Assembly: GCF_011045125.1 (NCBI RefSeq)
Contig: NZ_JAAKZF010000023.1
Span: 1-64,000 of the forward strand
Length of the DNA stretch: 64,000 nt
Origin: Allomesorhizobium camelthorni
GTDB lineage: Bacteria > Pseudomonadota > Alphaproteobacteria > Rhizobiales > Rhizobiaceae
Reading direction: 5' to 3'
Shown here piece by piece: positions 18,501 to 27,896 of this stretch; position 1 is the first letter of the stretch, and the number at the start of each line of letters is the position of its first letter. Made by a program: the position numbers and the translations under genes. The notes under the pieces are model-generated. The model was not told the DNA's origin and ran no database searches. It worked only from the letters and a program-made list of their open reading frames with translations.

Positions 18501-18997
18501 ACGAACAGGAATTCGGTGGCGTGCGCGTTGGTGGAGGATTCCGCCATGTGGTCGTCGCCCATCAGGGCGAGCACGCCGCCACGCTTCGACGATCCGGCGA
18601 GATTGCCATGGCGGAAGACGTCGCCGGAGCGATCGACGCCCGGTCCCTTGCCGTACCAGACCGAAAACACGCCGTCATATTTGCCTTCGCCCAGCAGTTC
18701 GGTCTGCTGCGTGCCCCAGCAGGCAGTGGCGGCAAGTTCCTCGTTCAGCCCCGGCTGGAAAACGATATTGGCGTCGGCAAGCTGCCGCTTGGCTTTCCAG
18801 AGCTGGAGGTCGAGACCGCCGAGCGGCGAGCCGCGATAGCCCGAGACGAAGCCGGCGGTACTCAGCCCCGCGCGGCGATCGCGCTCGCGCTGCATGAGGA
18901 GCATGCGCACGACCGCCTGCGCCCCCGACAGGAAGATGCGCTCCTTGGAAAGGTCGAACTTGTCGTCAAGCGCAACGTCGTGAAGCGTCATCTGCAA
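15512..18997 (-). CDS. Indolepyruvate ferredoxin oxidoreductase, fused IorA-IorB type
   Basis: This 1161-residue enzyme oxidatively decarboxylates aryl-pyruvates (from transamination of aromatic amino acids) to aryl-acetyl-CoA, passing electrons to ferredoxin. The order is a pyrimidine-binding domain, then a TPP-binding domain with GIGCHFMALWMDR and GDGTYNHSGSLALRF (about 455-510). An Fe-S cysteine cluster follows (CEGCGDCGVQSNC from about residue 635, plus downstream Cys), then a gamma-like domain with DGVGGTGVVTIGAVLG (about 720). The fused form of this length is usual in proteobacteria. It follows the lipoprotein gene by 106 bp. Aryl-CoA production would fit the acyl-CoA ligase and HAAT genes nearby, but no direct link is visible. 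Confidence 0.92.
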   Translation of the reverse strand: MQMTLHDVALDDKFDLSKERIFLSGAQAVVRMLLMQRERDRRAGLSTAGFVSGYRGSPLGGLDLQLWKAKRQLADANIVFQPGLNEELAATACWGTQQTELLGEGKYDGVFSVWYGKGPGVDRSGDVFRHGNLAGSSKRGGVLALMGDDHMAESSTNAHATEFLFVDTMIPILNPAGVQELIDYGLYGYAMSRFAGTWAAIKCVKDNIESTASVDASLDRLNIVIPEFDMPPGGLNIRHELDQLGQEARLHEHKRAAAAAFIKANDLNRIVYSGGRNPKIGIITIGKSYLDVRQALEDIGVDEARANQLGVRLFKVGCPWPLDFEHIADFVRGLETVIVVEEKRSLIEVQLRESLYNTATQPVIIGKKDERGGWLFPAKGSLDPNDIAIALGERIVKTIGPSEEISARVARLKQFQAMLADTKDIGARTPFFCSGCPHNSSTKVPEGSIAAAGIGCHFMALWMDRSTIGFTAMGGEGAQWVGQAPFSTREHIFQNLGDGTYNHSGSLALRFALASGANITYKILYNDAVAMTGGQPHEGNLTVDMIASQVRAEGVERIAVVTDEPGKYAAAGIVFPAGSTIHHRDELDLVQRRLREVKGVSVLLYDQTCAAEKRRRRKRGTFPDPDKRVIINELVCEGCGDCGVQSNCVSIQPVETEFGRKRRIDQSSCNKDFSCVNGFCPSFVTVHGAKVRKAEGMAGKSDPLEGVPEPEQFALDRDGWSSIIDGVGGTGVVTIGAVLGMAAHLEGKGCGMIDMAGLAQKGGAVFSHVRIARTPEDIHAIRVSAGKADLVLGCDLVVSGNKKVLAAVREGHTIFVANTAEIMPGDFARSADFSLPVERLKKAIREAAGEHKAHFFDATRTASALFGNSLGANMFMLGFAYQHGGLPLSAEAIERAIELNGEAVAMNIAAFRWGRRAAHRPDFVKAIIAQSGQPREPGIAQSLDEIVARRVEFLTAYQNAAYAKRYADRVTAVRKAEQAAVPGSTAVAEAVAKNLFKLMAIKDEYEVARLYTDGSFQRQLAAQFQDYDRLEFHLAPPIMGRRGADGRPRKSSFGPWMMKAFRLLSSLKGLRGSALDVFGYTAERRMERDLLARYEADVDRIARILTPAKMGAAAALASVPALIRGYGHVKQASVEKAAGERTRLVARLESAEAKPELEAAE

Positions 18998-19103
18998 TTC
19001 CTTCGACGTGGCAGCTCAAATCCGGCCGTCCGCGCCAGGCAAGTTTTGGCCGGAGTGTTTCGCTCATTGCCGAGAAGGTCAAACGAAATCGGGCGGGTCC
19101 GTC

Positions 19104-19637
19104 TCAAGCCGGAGGCGGGCATGGCTCGCCGTCGCCGCCGGACAGCTTGCCATCGGGATGGCCGACAAGATCGGGATTTGGTGTATAAGCCGGACCGACG
19201 ACGAGCGGCAAATCCGGCAGCACGGACTGATCTTCAGATGAGGTCATGGTCGTCTCAATGGTCTGCATGACACGGCCGTCCGCCCCCTCGATGCGGATCG
19301 AAACCTTGTAGGGCCGATCCTTGACGACGCAGCGCAACGGCGGGCTTTCGATCGTCGTCTTTTCGAGCTTCGGCCAGATCTTCTGGCGTACGACGATCGG
19401 GGCGCCTCCTGCCGGGTCCTCAAAGCTGGCGACCGCAGTCTCGCCTTCGCGCATCGGCTGGAGCGGCCGTAGATTGACGAGATAGGTCGCGGTCGCGACC
19501 CGATAGTTGAAGACGAAAAGCTTGCCGGCGATTTCGAAATACTCGCCCTCCCCGCCGGTGTCGCGGCAGGCGCCCAGCGCCAGCATGGCGAAGAGAAGCG
19601 GCGCGAGCGTTAGACTGGCGCGTTTGACGTTACGCAT
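19104..19637 (-). CDS. Predicted lipoprotein of unknown function
   Basis: This 177-residue protein begins with a lipoprotein signal: basic MRNVKR, a hydrophobic core, and lipobox LGAC with the acylated Cys at residue 24. The mature part has a strand-rich pattern (FNYRVATATYLVNLRPL, IRIEGADGRVMQTIETTM) and one further Cys pair candidate (C103 and C174), ending in a Pro/Gly-rich tail. I do not recognise a family. It overlaps the end of the CGNR regulator gene by 8 bp, so the two are probably co-expressed. It sits in the periplasm-facing membrane leaflet or outer membrane. Confidence 0.7.
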   Translation of the reverse strand: MRNVKRASLTLAPLLFAMLALGACRDTGGEGEYFEIAGKLFVFNYRVATATYLVNLRPLQPMREGETAVASFEDPAGGAPIVVRQKIWPKLEKTTIESPPLRCVVKDRPYKVSIRIEGADGRVMQTIETTMTSSEDQSVLPDLPLVVGPAYTPNPDLVGHPDGKLSGGDGEPCPPPA

Positions 19638-20241
19638 GTTCGTGTTCCTCGGTGGCGGGCTTGCGGCGGCGGTAATGGCGCCTGGCTTTCTGGCGGTTTC
19701 CGCAAACCGCCATGTCGCACCACAGGCGGCTGCCGTTGCGGCTGCGGTCGAGAAACAGCCAGTTGCAGTTCCTGCAAATTCTAAGCCTGCGCAGGCTGTC
19801 CTGCGTCATCAGCGAAAGCGCCGAGACGGCCAGCGCCGCCTCCAGGGCGATCGGTGTCGCCGGGTCGCCGAACGGCTTTCCCGGCGCAGCGACAGATGAA
19901 TGATCGCCGCGCAGCCCGGCGGCGCAGGCTTCCAGGAAATCAGGCAAAGCCGTGGTCGCGACCAAACCTTCGGACGCAACGCCTCGAAACAGCCGATCCG
20001 TGGTCTCGCGAATGGCGATCACTGTGGGCGCGATTCTGTGCGGATCGGCGACGGCCAGCGCACGGCCGCCAAGCTCCTCGGCGCGGAAGTCGCTGGCTGC
20101 TTCGGCGAAGCGGGCAATTTCTACCGGGTCGTCGAAACGGTCGAATGTTCGCGCCACATCGTCGCGCAGCACGACCGTGTTGGCCGCGTCAAGCGCCAGT
20201 GCGCCACCGGAGAACCGATGCTGTGTCCAGGTAACCGCCAT
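19630..20241 (-). CDS. CGNR zinc-finger (ABATE domain) regulator
   Basis: This 203-residue protein has an N-terminal ABATE domain and a C-terminal CGNR zinc finger. The finger is complete: CRNCNWLFLDRSRNGSRLWC followed by MAVCGNRQKARRHYRR (about residues 157-194), with four Cys to bind Zn and a basic tail for DNA. Proteins of this family are presumed stress-linked transcription factors. A nested inverted repeat begins 7 bp upstream of its start, between it and the divergent permease gene, which suggests autoregulation and control of that permease. It overlaps the following lipoprotein gene. Confidence 0.88.
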   Translation of the reverse strand: MAVTWTQHRFSGGALALDAANTVVLRDDVARTFDRFDDPVEIARFAEAASDFRAEELGGRALAVADPHRIAPTVIAIRETTDRLFRGVASEGLVATTALPDFLEACAAGLRGDHSSVAAPGKPFGDPATPIALEAALAVSALSLMTQDSLRRLRICRNCNWLFLDRSRNGSRLWCDMAVCGNRQKARRHYRRRKPATEEHEHA

Positions 20242-20247
20242 GCGGCA

Positions 20248-20283
20248 AATCTAACTGGCAAATCACATTTGACAAGTTAGATT
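20248..20283. promoter_or_regulatory. Inverted repeat, candidate operator of the CGNR regulator
   Basis: Outer arms AATCTAACT (20248-20256) and AGTTAGATT (20275-20283) are exact complements. An inner pair CAAAT/ATTTG lies between them. A TTGACA hexamer at 20269-20274 overlaps the right arm and reads towards the plus-strand permease gene. This placement, between divergent genes and on a -35-like element, is typical of an autoregulatory operator. No binding data are implied. Confidence 0.5.
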
Positions 20284-20334
20284 CTGCAGCGCAGTTTCGG
20301 CTCCGCCACGGAGGTCCGCGGCGGACGGACGCGC

Positions 20335-21240
20335 ATGCTCTACTTCCTGCAGCAATTGCTCAATGGACTGCATATCGGCGCGATCTACGCGCTGCTGGCC
20401 TTCGGTTATGCGGTGAGCAACGGCGTGCTTCACCGCACCAACCTTGCGCATGGCGCCCTGTTTGCGTTTGCCGGGCAGACCATGATCCTTGTCGCGGTAT
20501 TTGGCTGGCAGGTTCTGTGGCTAACGCTGCCGGCCACCCTGGCGCTCGGCATCGCCGCCGCGTTCGCCTATTCGGCGCTGACCGCCTGGATATTGTCGCG
20601 CGGCGTGTTCCAGAAGCTCGCCGGACGCTCTCCCAACACCATCGTCGCGGCGACGCTCGGCGTGTCGCTGGTGCTGCTGGAGCTTGGCCGTATCGCCGCC
20701 GAGACCCGCGACTTCTGGCTGCCGCCGCTTCTGGCTGGCCCGGTAATCTTTGCGGCGAACGACGGGTTCCAGGTGACGCTGACGGCGATGCAGATCGTCA
20801 ACTGCGGCATCGCCCTCGCGGCGATTGTAGCGGCAAGCGCTATGCTGGCGCGCTCCCGCTTTGGGCGCGAATGGCGCGCCGTCACCGACGATCCCGCGGC
20901 GGCGGCGCTTTGCGGAGTTGACACCGGCCTGGTCTTCCACCGCTCGATACTGTTCGGGGCGATGGCGGCGGCGCTGGCAGGCATTCTGGCGGGGCTCTAT
21001 TTCGGCAACATCAGCTTCGACACCGGCCTGGTCTTCGGGCTGAAGGTCCTGTTCGTGACCGCCGTCGGCGGCTACCTCGCGCCGGCGCGCGCCGCGCTCG
21101 GCGCGATGACGTTCGGCATCGCCGAATCGCTATGGTCGGGCTATTTTCCGATCGAATGGCGCGACGCCTGGATGTTCCTGTTCCTGGTCGCGCTGCTGGT
21201 GCTTCGGCCGGCCCGGCAGGAGCCCGGAACATCCGCGTAG
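20335..21240 (+). CDS. Orphan LivH-type ABC transporter permease
   Basis: This is a 301-residue HAAT-family permease. LLNGLHIGAIYALLAFGYAVSNGVLHRTNLAHG at the start (residues 8-40, hallmark positions A-L-x-G and N-x-A-x-G) and the coupling-loop stretch EWRAVTDDPAAAALCGVDTG (about 180-200) match LivH. No LivM, LivG, LivF or binding-protein gene adjoins it: upstream is the divergent CGNR regulator and downstream the TRAP genes, 175 bp away. It must borrow partner subunits from another importer, such as the one at 3-9 kb, or be a remnant of a lost operon. The reading frame is intact. Confidence 0.82.
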   Translation: MLYFLQQLLNGLHIGAIYALLAFGYAVSNGVLHRTNLAHGALFAFAGQTMILVAVFGWQVLWLTLPATLALGIAAAFAYSALTAWILSRGVFQKLAGRSPNTIVAATLGVSLVLLELGRIAAETRDFWLPPLLAGPVIFAANDGFQVTLTAMQIVNCGIALAAIVAASAMLARSRFGREWRAVTDDPAAAALCGVDTGLVFHRSILFGAMAAALAGILAGLYFGNISFDTGLVFGLKVLFVTAVGGYLAPARAALGAMTFGIAESLWSGYFPIEWRDAWMFLFLVALLVLRPARQEPGTSA

Positions 21241-21311
21241 TCTCACTCGCCGCAGCCGGCGCTGCATTCCCCATTTGGCACAATGACCTTGGGTACCTGC
21301 ACCATCGCGTG

Positions 21312-21340
21312 TTGACGCGCCGCCAAACACTCGGCATATC
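21312..21340 (+). promoter_or_regulatory. Candidate sigma-70-type promoter of the TRAP permease genes
   Basis: TTGACG (21312-21317) and CATATC (21335-21340) are separated by exactly 17 bp and lie about 75 bp upstream of the DctQ start. The spacing and the TTGAC core fit alphaproteobacterial housekeeping promoters. GGGAGG precedes the start codon. The prediction is from sequence only. Confidence 0.45.
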
Positions 21341-21415
21341 CGATGGCATCGCGGCGCGCGAAAAAAATCCGGGGAAACGCTAAAGGCTCGCCTCGTACAA
21401 ATCTGGGAGGATCGC

Positions 21416-22000
21416 ATGGCAGGGCTGCTCGCTCTATCGAGAGCCATTGACCGTATGAACGAGTTCATCGGGAAATGGGTTTCCTGGCTGATATTGCTGG
21501 CCGTGCTGGTCAGCGCGGCGAACGCCGTCATCCGCAAGACGCTCAACATGTCGTCGAACGCGTGGCTCGAGCTCCAGTGGTACCTGTTCGGCGCCGCCTT
21601 CCTGCTCGCCGCCGCCTACACTTTGAGGCAGAACGAGCACATCCGCATCGACATCGTGTACGGCATGTTTTCCAGGCGCGTTCAGCACTGGATCGACCTC
21701 TTCGGGCACGTTTTCTTCCTGATGCCCTTCGTCCTTTTGATGATCTACTACTTCGTGCCTTACGTATCGCTCTCTTACCGCAGCGGCGAAGTTTCGACCA
21801 ACGCCGGAGGCCTCATCATCTGGCCGGCGAAATCCTTGCTGCTGATCGGTTTCTCTCTGCTAGCGCTGCAGGGGATTTCGGAGATCATCAAGAAGATCGC
21901 CATCATGCGCGGCGACATGGATGATCCGACGCCCTTCATCTCGGCCCATGAACACGCTGAACTGGAAGCCAAGGCGCTGGCCGAGGAGATCCGCTCATGA
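21416..22000 (+). CDS. TRAP transporter small permease (DctQ-type)
   Basis: This 194-residue inner-membrane protein is the small permease of a TRAP importer. It has four hydrophobic segments: about 19-38, 55-70, 95-115 and 140-165. The features WLELQWYLFGAAFLLAAAYTLRQNEHIRIDI (first Trp near residue 44) mark the family, specifically the mannitol/chloroaromatic (FcbT2) branch. The C-terminus is acidic. Its TGA overlaps the ATG of the large permease by 4 bp, so the pair is translationally coupled. Confidence 0.92.
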   Translation: MAGLLALSRAIDRMNEFIGKWVSWLILLAVLVSAANAVIRKTLNMSSNAWLELQWYLFGAAFLLAAAYTLRQNEHIRIDIVYGMFSRRVQHWIDLFGHVFFLMPFVLLMIYYFVPYVSLSYRSGEVSTNAGGLIIWPAKSLLLIGFSLLALQGISEIIKKIAIMRGDMDDPTPFISAHEHAELEAKALAEEIRS

Positions 22001-23814
22001 TCCATTTCATTGCGGAGAACATGGCGCCGATCATGTTCTTCTCGCTTATCGTCTTCATGCTTTTGGGCTATCCCGTCGCCTTCTCGCTCGCCGCCAACGG
22101 CCTGCTGTTCTTCTTCATCGGCGTCGAACTGGCGCCCTATTCGAGCAACGAGATCACGCTGTCGTGGCCGCTGCTTTATGCGCTTCCCGAGCGGTTCTGG
22201 GGCATCATGTCCAACGACACGCTGCTCGCCATCCCGTTCTTCACCTTCATGGGCATCGTGCTCGAGCGGTCGGGCATGGCCGAGGACCTGCTCGACACGA
22301 TCGGCCAACTGTTCGGCCCGATCCGCGGCGGTCTCGCCTATGCCGTCATCCTGGTCGGCGCGCTGCTTGCCGCAACGACCGGCGTCGTCGCCGCCTCGGT
22401 CATCGCCATGGGCCTGATCTCGCTGCCGATCATGCTGCGCTACGGCTACGACAGGCGCGCCGCCACAGGCGTCATCGCCGCTTCGGGCACGCTGGCCCAG
22501 ATCATCCCGCCCTCGCTGGTGCTGATCGTGCTTGCAGACCAGCTCGGCCGCTCGGTCGGCGACATGTATGCGGGCGCGCTTATCCCCGGCCTGGTGCTGA
22601 CCTCGCTCTACCTCGGTTATGTGCTTCTCATGACGTTCGTCCGTAGGAACTCGATGCCGGCTTTGCCGCTCGAGGCGCGGACGCTCGGCCATGGCGTCGT
22701 ATCGCTGCTGGTTGCGCTCATATCAGCGGTCGCGGTCGCCTATGCAGCCTCGATCTATCTCGCGTCTTCCGCCGGCGCCAACGCCGGCATCTGGGGCGCG
22801 ACGATCGGCTTTGCGGCAATCTATGCCGTAGCCATCGCCGACAGGGCGCTCAAATTCAATATGATGTCTCGGCTGGCGCAGCAGGTGGTCATCGTGCTGA
22901 TCCCGCCGCTGGCGCTGATCTTCCTGGTTTTGGGAACCATCTTCCTTGGCATCGCGACGCCAACGGAAGGCGGCGCGATGGGCGCGGTCGGCGCGTTGAC
23001 CATGGCTGCCGCTAAAGGACGGCTGAGCCTCGATGTCGTGCGCCAGGCACTAGCTTCGACGACCCGGCTTTCATCTTTCGTGCTGTTCATTCTGATCGGC
23101 GCTCGCGTCTTCTCGCTGACATTCTACGGCGTCAACGGCCATCTCTGGGTCGAGCACCTGCTGACCTCATTGCCCGGCGGCGAGATGGGCTTCCTGATCG
23201 TCGTGAATATTCTCGTATTCTTCCTGGCCTTCTTCCTCGACTTCTTCGAACTGGCCTTCATCATCGTGCCGCTTCTGGCGCCTGCGGCCAGCGCGCTCGG
23301 TATCGACCTGATCTGGTTCGGCGTGCTCCTGGGCGTTAACATGCAGACGAGCTTCATGCATCCGCCCTTCGGTTTCGCGCTGTTTTACCTCCGCTCAGTC
23401 GCCGCCCGCGAGCCTTACCTCGACAGGGTGACCGGGAAGACGATTCAGCCCATTACGACCGGGCAGATCTACTGGGGCGCGGTTCCCTTCGTCTGCATCC
23501 AGGTGATCATGATCGGCCTGGTCATCGGCTTCCCGCAAATGGTCATGCACTACAAGGGCCCGGTCATCGACCCGAGCGACGTCGAAATCGTGGTGCCGGG
23601 CTTTGGCGGCGGGCAGCAGCAGGGGTTGCCGGGCCTGGGCCTGCCGCCGCTCGGCGCGCCGGCTCCCGCCAATGGCGGCGGCGCTCCAGCGCAGCCGGCC
23701 CAGCCCGCGCCCCCCGCCACCGATCTGTCGCAGCCGCCCAGTTTCGGTAACTCGGCGCCGGCGCAGCCGGCCCCGCCCGCCACAGACCTGTCGCAGCCGC
23801 CGAAATTCAATTGA
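21997..23814 (+). CDS. TRAP transporter large permease (DctM-type) with Pro/Ala-rich tail
   Basis: This is the sodium-coupled large permease of the TRAP importer. Family motifs include AIPFFTFMGIVLERSGMAEDLL (around residue 77), AASGTLAQIIPPSLVL (around 165) and GIATPTEGGAMGAVGAL (around 323). At 605 residues it is well above the ~430 of classic DctM. Part of the surplus is a mid-protein membrane insert, as in FcbT3-type proteins. The rest is a Gly/Pro/Ala-rich C-terminal tail from about residue 535, containing PAPPATDLSQPP twice (570-581 and 591-602). A strong hairpin terminator follows 17 bp after the stop. Confidence 0.92.
   Translation: MIHFIAENMAPIMFFSLIVFMLLGYPVAFSLAANGLLFFFIGVELAPYSSNEITLSWPLLYALPERFWGIMSNDTLLAIPFFTFMGIVLERSGMAEDLLDTIGQLFGPIRGGLAYAVILVGALLAATTGVVAASVIAMGLISLPIMLRYGYDRRAATGVIAASGTLAQIIPPSLVLIVLADQLGRSVGDMYAGALIPGLVLTSLYLGYVLLMTFVRRNSMPALPLEARTLGHGVVSLLVALISAVAVAYAASIYLASSAGANAGIWGATIGFAAIYAVAIADRALKFNMMSRLAQQVVIVLIPPLALIFLVLGTIFLGIATPTEGGAMGAVGALTMAAAKGRLSLDVVRQALASTTRLSSFVLFILIGARVFSLTFYGVNGHLWVEHLLTSLPGGEMGFLIVVNILVFFLAFFLDFFELAFIIVPLLAPAASALGIDLIWFGVLLGVNMQTSFMHPPFGFALFYLRSVAAREPYLDRVTGKTIQPITTGQIYWGAVPFVCIQVIMIGLVIGFPQMVMHYKGPVIDPSDVEIVVPGFGGGQQQGLPGLGLPPLGAPAPANGGGAPAQPAQPAPPATDLSQPPSFGNSAPAQPAPPATDLSQPPKFN
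23704..23802 (+). repeat. Coding direct repeat in the TRAP large-permease tail
   Basis: Two 36-bp copies, at 23704-23739 and 23767-23802, encode the identical dodecapeptide PAPPATDLSQPP. They differ only at synonymous positions, so selection or recent duplication has kept the peptide. The spacer encodes SFGNSAPAQ. Confidence 0.85.
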
Positions 23815-23830
23815 GCGCTGCCGAAAACAG

Positions 23831-23861
23831 AAAGGCCCCGGGATCTCTCCCGGGGCCTTTT
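23831..23861. terminator. Intrinsic terminator, bidirectional
   Basis: AAAGGCCCCGGGA and its exact complement TCCCGGGGCCTTT flank a 4-base loop. The A/T tails at both ends let it serve the plus-strand TRAP permease transcript and the convergent minus-strand binding-protein transcript. Confidence 0.9.
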
Positions 23862-23874
23862 GCAGGCGGATGGC

Positions 23875-25044
<1,170 letters not shown>

Positions 25045-25114
25045 TCAATGCACGGCGCGACCATTTAGTCCAGCGGGAGGGCTCCGCTGTTCCATGCATA
25101 AATCGCGCCATGAA

Positions 25115-25148
25115 AAAAGCCCCGGAACCTTGCGGCTCCGGGGCTTTT
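25115..25148. terminator. Intrinsic terminator between the two TRAP binding-protein genes
   Basis: AAAAGCCCCGGA and TCCGGGGCTTTT are exact complements around a 10-base loop, with a run of A on the left. Read on the minus strand it ends the upstream copy (25170-26279) before the second copy begins. Confidence 0.9.
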
Positions 25149-25169
25149 CTCAGGCAAGCAACTGGCGTT

Positions 25170-26282
<1,113 letters not shown>

Positions 26283-26549
26283 TTATCCTCCACGCTTGGA
26301 TCAGTACAGAACGCCGTCCAGCAGACTGGAGTCTGAATTGGGATTTCGGCGAAGGCCGCACAATACACACAGGCGGAGTCGAGTCCAGCACGCGGACGGC
26401 TTCCCGCAGGTCAAACGGCGCTGGCCCAAAACTATTGTCTAACAGTGCTTGTCGAGACCGCACGGCGCAGCGCAATCTCCCATGGAAAACCCCCGGCAGA
26501 TCGCCTATTTTGCAAGCATAATGCCATTAATGCCGTAACGGAATCCGCA

Positions 26550-27323
26550 ATGCAACAGCCGCTCGTCGCCGTCTCGACCGATGTCCGTCAATTCGAGAAC
26601 TACACATGGCATGCGGCGCCCCAGCAATATCTGGAGGCGGCGATCGCAGGTGCGGGTGTCTTTCCCGTGCTCGTGCCATCCTTCGGCGATCGGCTCGATT
26701 TCGACCGGCTGTTGCTGTCGGTCGACGGCATCATGGTCACCGGCTCCAAATCCAACGTCCACCCGAGCCTCTATGGCGGCGAGGCCAGCGAGGCGAACGG
26801 CCCCTACGATCCGGCGCGCGACGCGACCACGCTGCCGCTGATCCGCAAGGCGATCGAGCACGGCGTGCCGCTGCTCGCCATCTGCCGCGGCATCCAAGAG
26901 TTGAACGTGGCGCTGGGCGGCACGCTGGCCACCGAAATCCAGGAGCGCGAGGGCTCACTCGATCATCGCGCGCCGGTGAGCGACAGCCAGGATGAACGCT
27001 TCGCCATCCGGCAGAATGTGTCGATCAAGCCGGGCAGCTGCCTCGCAGGTGTTTTCGGAGCCGGCGATATCATGGTCAATTCGGTCCACCGCCAGGGGAT
27101 CGGCCGGCTCGGCTCGAGGCTGCAGGTCGAAGCTGTAGCGGCCGACGGCACCGTAGAAGCCGTATCGGTCAAGGATTCGCGCGGCTTCGCCGTCGGCGTG
27201 CAATGGCATCCCGAATACTGGGTGAATTCGGACAGCGCCTCGGCAAAGATATTCCGCGCATTTGGCGATGCAGTGCGACTGCACGCGGCAGCGAAAGCCG
27301 GCGTCAGGACCGCCGCCGAATAA
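26550..27323 (+). CDS. Class-I glutamine-amidotransferase-type gamma-glutamyl hydrolase (peptidase C26)
   Basis: This 257-residue enzyme is related to gamma-glutamyl-GABA hydrolase. The nucleophile elbow LAICRGIQELNVALGG holds the catalytic Cys, and VQWHPEYW near the end holds the His and Glu of the triad. GIMVTGSKSNVHPSLYG is the family's oxyanion-side motif. The start at 26550 (MQQPLVAVSTD) was chosen because homologous domains begin there; 35 extra in-frame codons upstream look non-coding. A partner in the gamma-glutamylated amine pathway could be the PuuA-like ligase at 36.2 kb, but they are not in one operon. Confidence 0.85.
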   Translation: MQQPLVAVSTDVRQFENYTWHAAPQQYLEAAIAGAGVFPVLVPSFGDRLDFDRLLLSVDGIMVTGSKSNVHPSLYGGEASEANGPYDPARDATTLPLIRKAIEHGVPLLAICRGIQELNVALGGTLATEIQEREGSLDHRAPVSDSQDERFAIRQNVSIKPGSCLAGVFGAGDIMVNSVHRQGIGRLGSRLQVEAVAADGTVEAVSVKDSRGFAVGVQWHPEYWVNSDSASAKIFRAFGDAVRLHAAAKAGVRTAAE

Positions 27324-27336
27324 GCTAATCGTAAAC

Positions 27337-27753
27337 TCAGTCCGCCTCGTCAAGCGAGATGAGCGGCGTCGACGGCTCGAACGATTCATAAGCTACGCCG
27401 TCGCCGACCGAGAAGCTGACGATTGCATCGACGCCGTTCTCGGTGAACGCGACCGAGCCGTCCTCATGTTCCTGCCAGAATTTCGCGCGCTCGATGCCGG
27501 GAAGAAGTGTCGCGCAGGCGGGCTCGATTTCGAGTTCCGACCGGTCCTCGGCAACCCGATCGCCGCGCGTAACCGCACAGGAAACGTTTGCGCTCGAACG
27601 CAGACGGAACATATCGCCGTCCGACGCCTGAGTTCGCGGCATGGCGATAGAAGATGCGGCAATGGCCTGGCGGTCGCCGTCCGGCCCGGAGGAAAGCACG
27701 CCGGCTGCCACGAGCAGTCCGGCGGCTACGACAGTCGAAATCGCTAAATTCAT
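27337..27753 (-). CDS. Small exported protein, possibly AprI/Inh-type protease inhibitor
   Basis: This 138-residue protein has an N-terminal hydrophobic segment (MNLAISTVVAAGLLVAAGV) that is a signal peptide or anchor. The mature part carries two Cys about 26 apart (VSCAVTRG and PACATLLPGI). After these come KFWQEHEDGSVAFTENG and IVSFSVGDGVAYESF. This order (Cys-containing strand, acidic strand, second Cys, Trp, DG turn) resembles the AprI/Inh metalloprotease-inhibitor barrel seen also in Omp19-type rhizobial proteins, but the usual first Trp is absent. It converges on the C26 hydrolase gene with a 13-bp gap. The function is tentative. Confidence 0.5.
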   Translation of the reverse strand: MNLAISTVVAAGLLVAAGVLSSGPDGDRQAIAASSIAMPRTQASDGDMFRLRSSANVSCAVTRGDRVAEDRSELEIEPACATLLPGIERAKFWQEHEDGSVAFTENGVDAIVSFSVGDGVAYESFEPSTPLISLDEAD

Positions 27754-27896
27754 ATCAAGAGGCCCCTCACATCGGCGCAGTGCCCGGATTAAAGTGCTGA
27801 AGCGCCCTTATGTCCCGACGGCGGCGCTCCAATGATTCGCAAACATGAATCGCCGAGCGTTTAACCTTCGTTAACAAATGCGGCAAAGCCGCGGCG

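Noticed and set aside
26435-26444. GntR-like site TTGTCTAACA upstream of the second TRAP receptor gene
   Set aside because: Only an imperfect TTGTNNNACAA match, with no GntR gene nearby; too weak to annotate.
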